This document shows, in pieces, positions 49,680 through 50,239 of a stretch of 50,239 nucleotides of DNA (within the stretch, counting starts at the first letter, position 1; each line of letters starts with the position of its first letter). Below the pieces are notes generated by a model. It was not told where the DNA came from, did no database searches, and saw only the letters and a program-made list of their open reading frames with translations. The stretch is from Clostridia bacterium. Its GTDB lineage: Bacteria; Bacillota; Clostridia; Christensenellales; UBA1242. A program made the translations under genes and the position numbers. The stretch spans positions 1 through 50,239 of the forward strand of contig CAAGAO010000010.1 of assembly GCA_900767835.1 (NCBI GenBank), in the 5' to 3' direction.

Positions 49680-50239
49680 TTATTCAATAATTAATTTATT
49701 TCCGAAAATATCTTTTAATATATTAATGTCTTGTTGTGATTTTGTTAATATTTTTTCTTTTTTGACAATTTCAAAATTATTTATTCCAAAACTCGAGAAT
49801 GCTTGTTTTAAATCTTTATAGTTTTCTTCCGATTTTAAAAGTTCGTACAAAAACTCTTCGGTAGTATTTACAATAAACTTATCACCGACTTTTTCAACAT
49901 CGGTTATATCACCGCAAGCGATATGCAAGGCGACCGCATGATGTTCACGCAAATAGATAATTATTTTCCCCCAAAGTGTGCGTGGTGACATTTGAGAATA
50001 ATCAACATTTACATTTGCAGTATTTACACTGCCTGCCTGTTTATTTGCTACTTTTTGAGTAATAATTTGTTTATATTCTAGTTTAGTTCGTTTTTTTTTT
50101 GCTCCTCACCCACTTCGCTAACTGCCGTAATAATTGCGGTTTCTAGTAAAGTTTTAGGTGAAAGAGCATATTTCATTTCTGCTTCTATGGAAGAAAAAAT
50201 TTTCATATATTCCATAAGGTCATCATTATTAATTTCTTC
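49680..50239 (-). CDS. dnaX: DNA polymerase III gamma/tau subunit, 3' part, frame break at A10
   Basis: Partial; the ATPase core lies beyond the right edge. From the edge, the reading GEEQKK ends a domain III-like stretch (MEYMKIFSSIEAEMKYALSPKTLLETAII). In this frame a TAG follows at 50078-50080 after NELN. The downstream tau-type domain (SPRTLWGKIIIYLREHHAVALHIACGDI.., to 49680) is in the -1 frame. The two frames meet at ten A (50091-50100), preceded by GAGGAG. This resembles known dnaX slip sites (E. coli A AAA AAG; Thermus A9) and would yield a short and a long product. A one-base homopolymer error would look the same. Confidence 0.8.

Noticed and set aside
49680..49991. Stand-alone 103-residue protein after ybaB
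   Set aside because: Its sequence is the C-terminal part of DnaX and the frame continues upstream to the A10 run, so it is part of dnaX.

Overview
The window looks like part of the chromosome of a low-GC Gram-positive bacterium of the class Clostridia, probably an uncultured gut-type lineage. This is inference from: AT-rich DNA; G-rich Shine-Dalgarno sites; Zn-ribbon forms of S14, S4, L33, L36 and adenylate kinase; a KOW-domain gene between map and infA; a DUF421/DUF4363 gene pair; and a very Cys-rich small protein. The standard code fits. I found no tRNA, rRNA or CRISPR.

Positions 1-6230 hold the most striking element, a complete diversity-generating retroelement (DGR) on the minus strand. 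In transcription order it has a promoter, an exported target protein with a C-terminal variable repeat (VR), an Avd accessory protein, a 131-bp template repeat (TR), a structured RNA spacer, a reverse transcriptase with a YMDD box, and a strong terminator. TR and VR differ at 27 positions, and 25 of these are adenines in the TR. A second protein with the same export segment and a VR-like tail lies 40 kb away (45893-47341). Its tail does not derive from this TR, and it is divergent from an XRE-type regulator with a palindromic operator candidate between the two genes. A promoter at the left edge matches the one driving the DGR target, so a third sibling gene may start just outside the window.

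Positions 6231-26240 are mixed housekeeping and surface genes: uvrA, transketolase, a kinase-like protein without a P-loop, a 1106-residue surface protein, hflX, a Cys-rich peptide, class II aldolase, a lipoprotein, a YitT-family membrane protein, tsaD, prfB (with its +1 programmed frameshift visible), a HAD phosphatase and a HETVH metallopeptidase candidate. Several genes have their -10 box 6-13 nt before the start codon, which suggests leaderless or near-leaderless mRNAs.

Positions 26246-45590 are almost entirely translation and transcription genes on the minus strand: rpmG-secE-nusG-rplK-rplA, then the S10-spc-alpha supercluster from rpsJ to rplQ. A hairpin and 349 bp separate secY from adk, structured leaders precede rpsJ and rpsM, and neither rplJL-rpoBC nor rpsL-rpsG-fusA-tuf is adjacent. 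The right end (47930-50239) is recR-ybaB-dnaX. dnaX carries a frame break exactly at an A10 run behind a GAGGAG sequence, which is either a programmed slip site or a homopolymer error.
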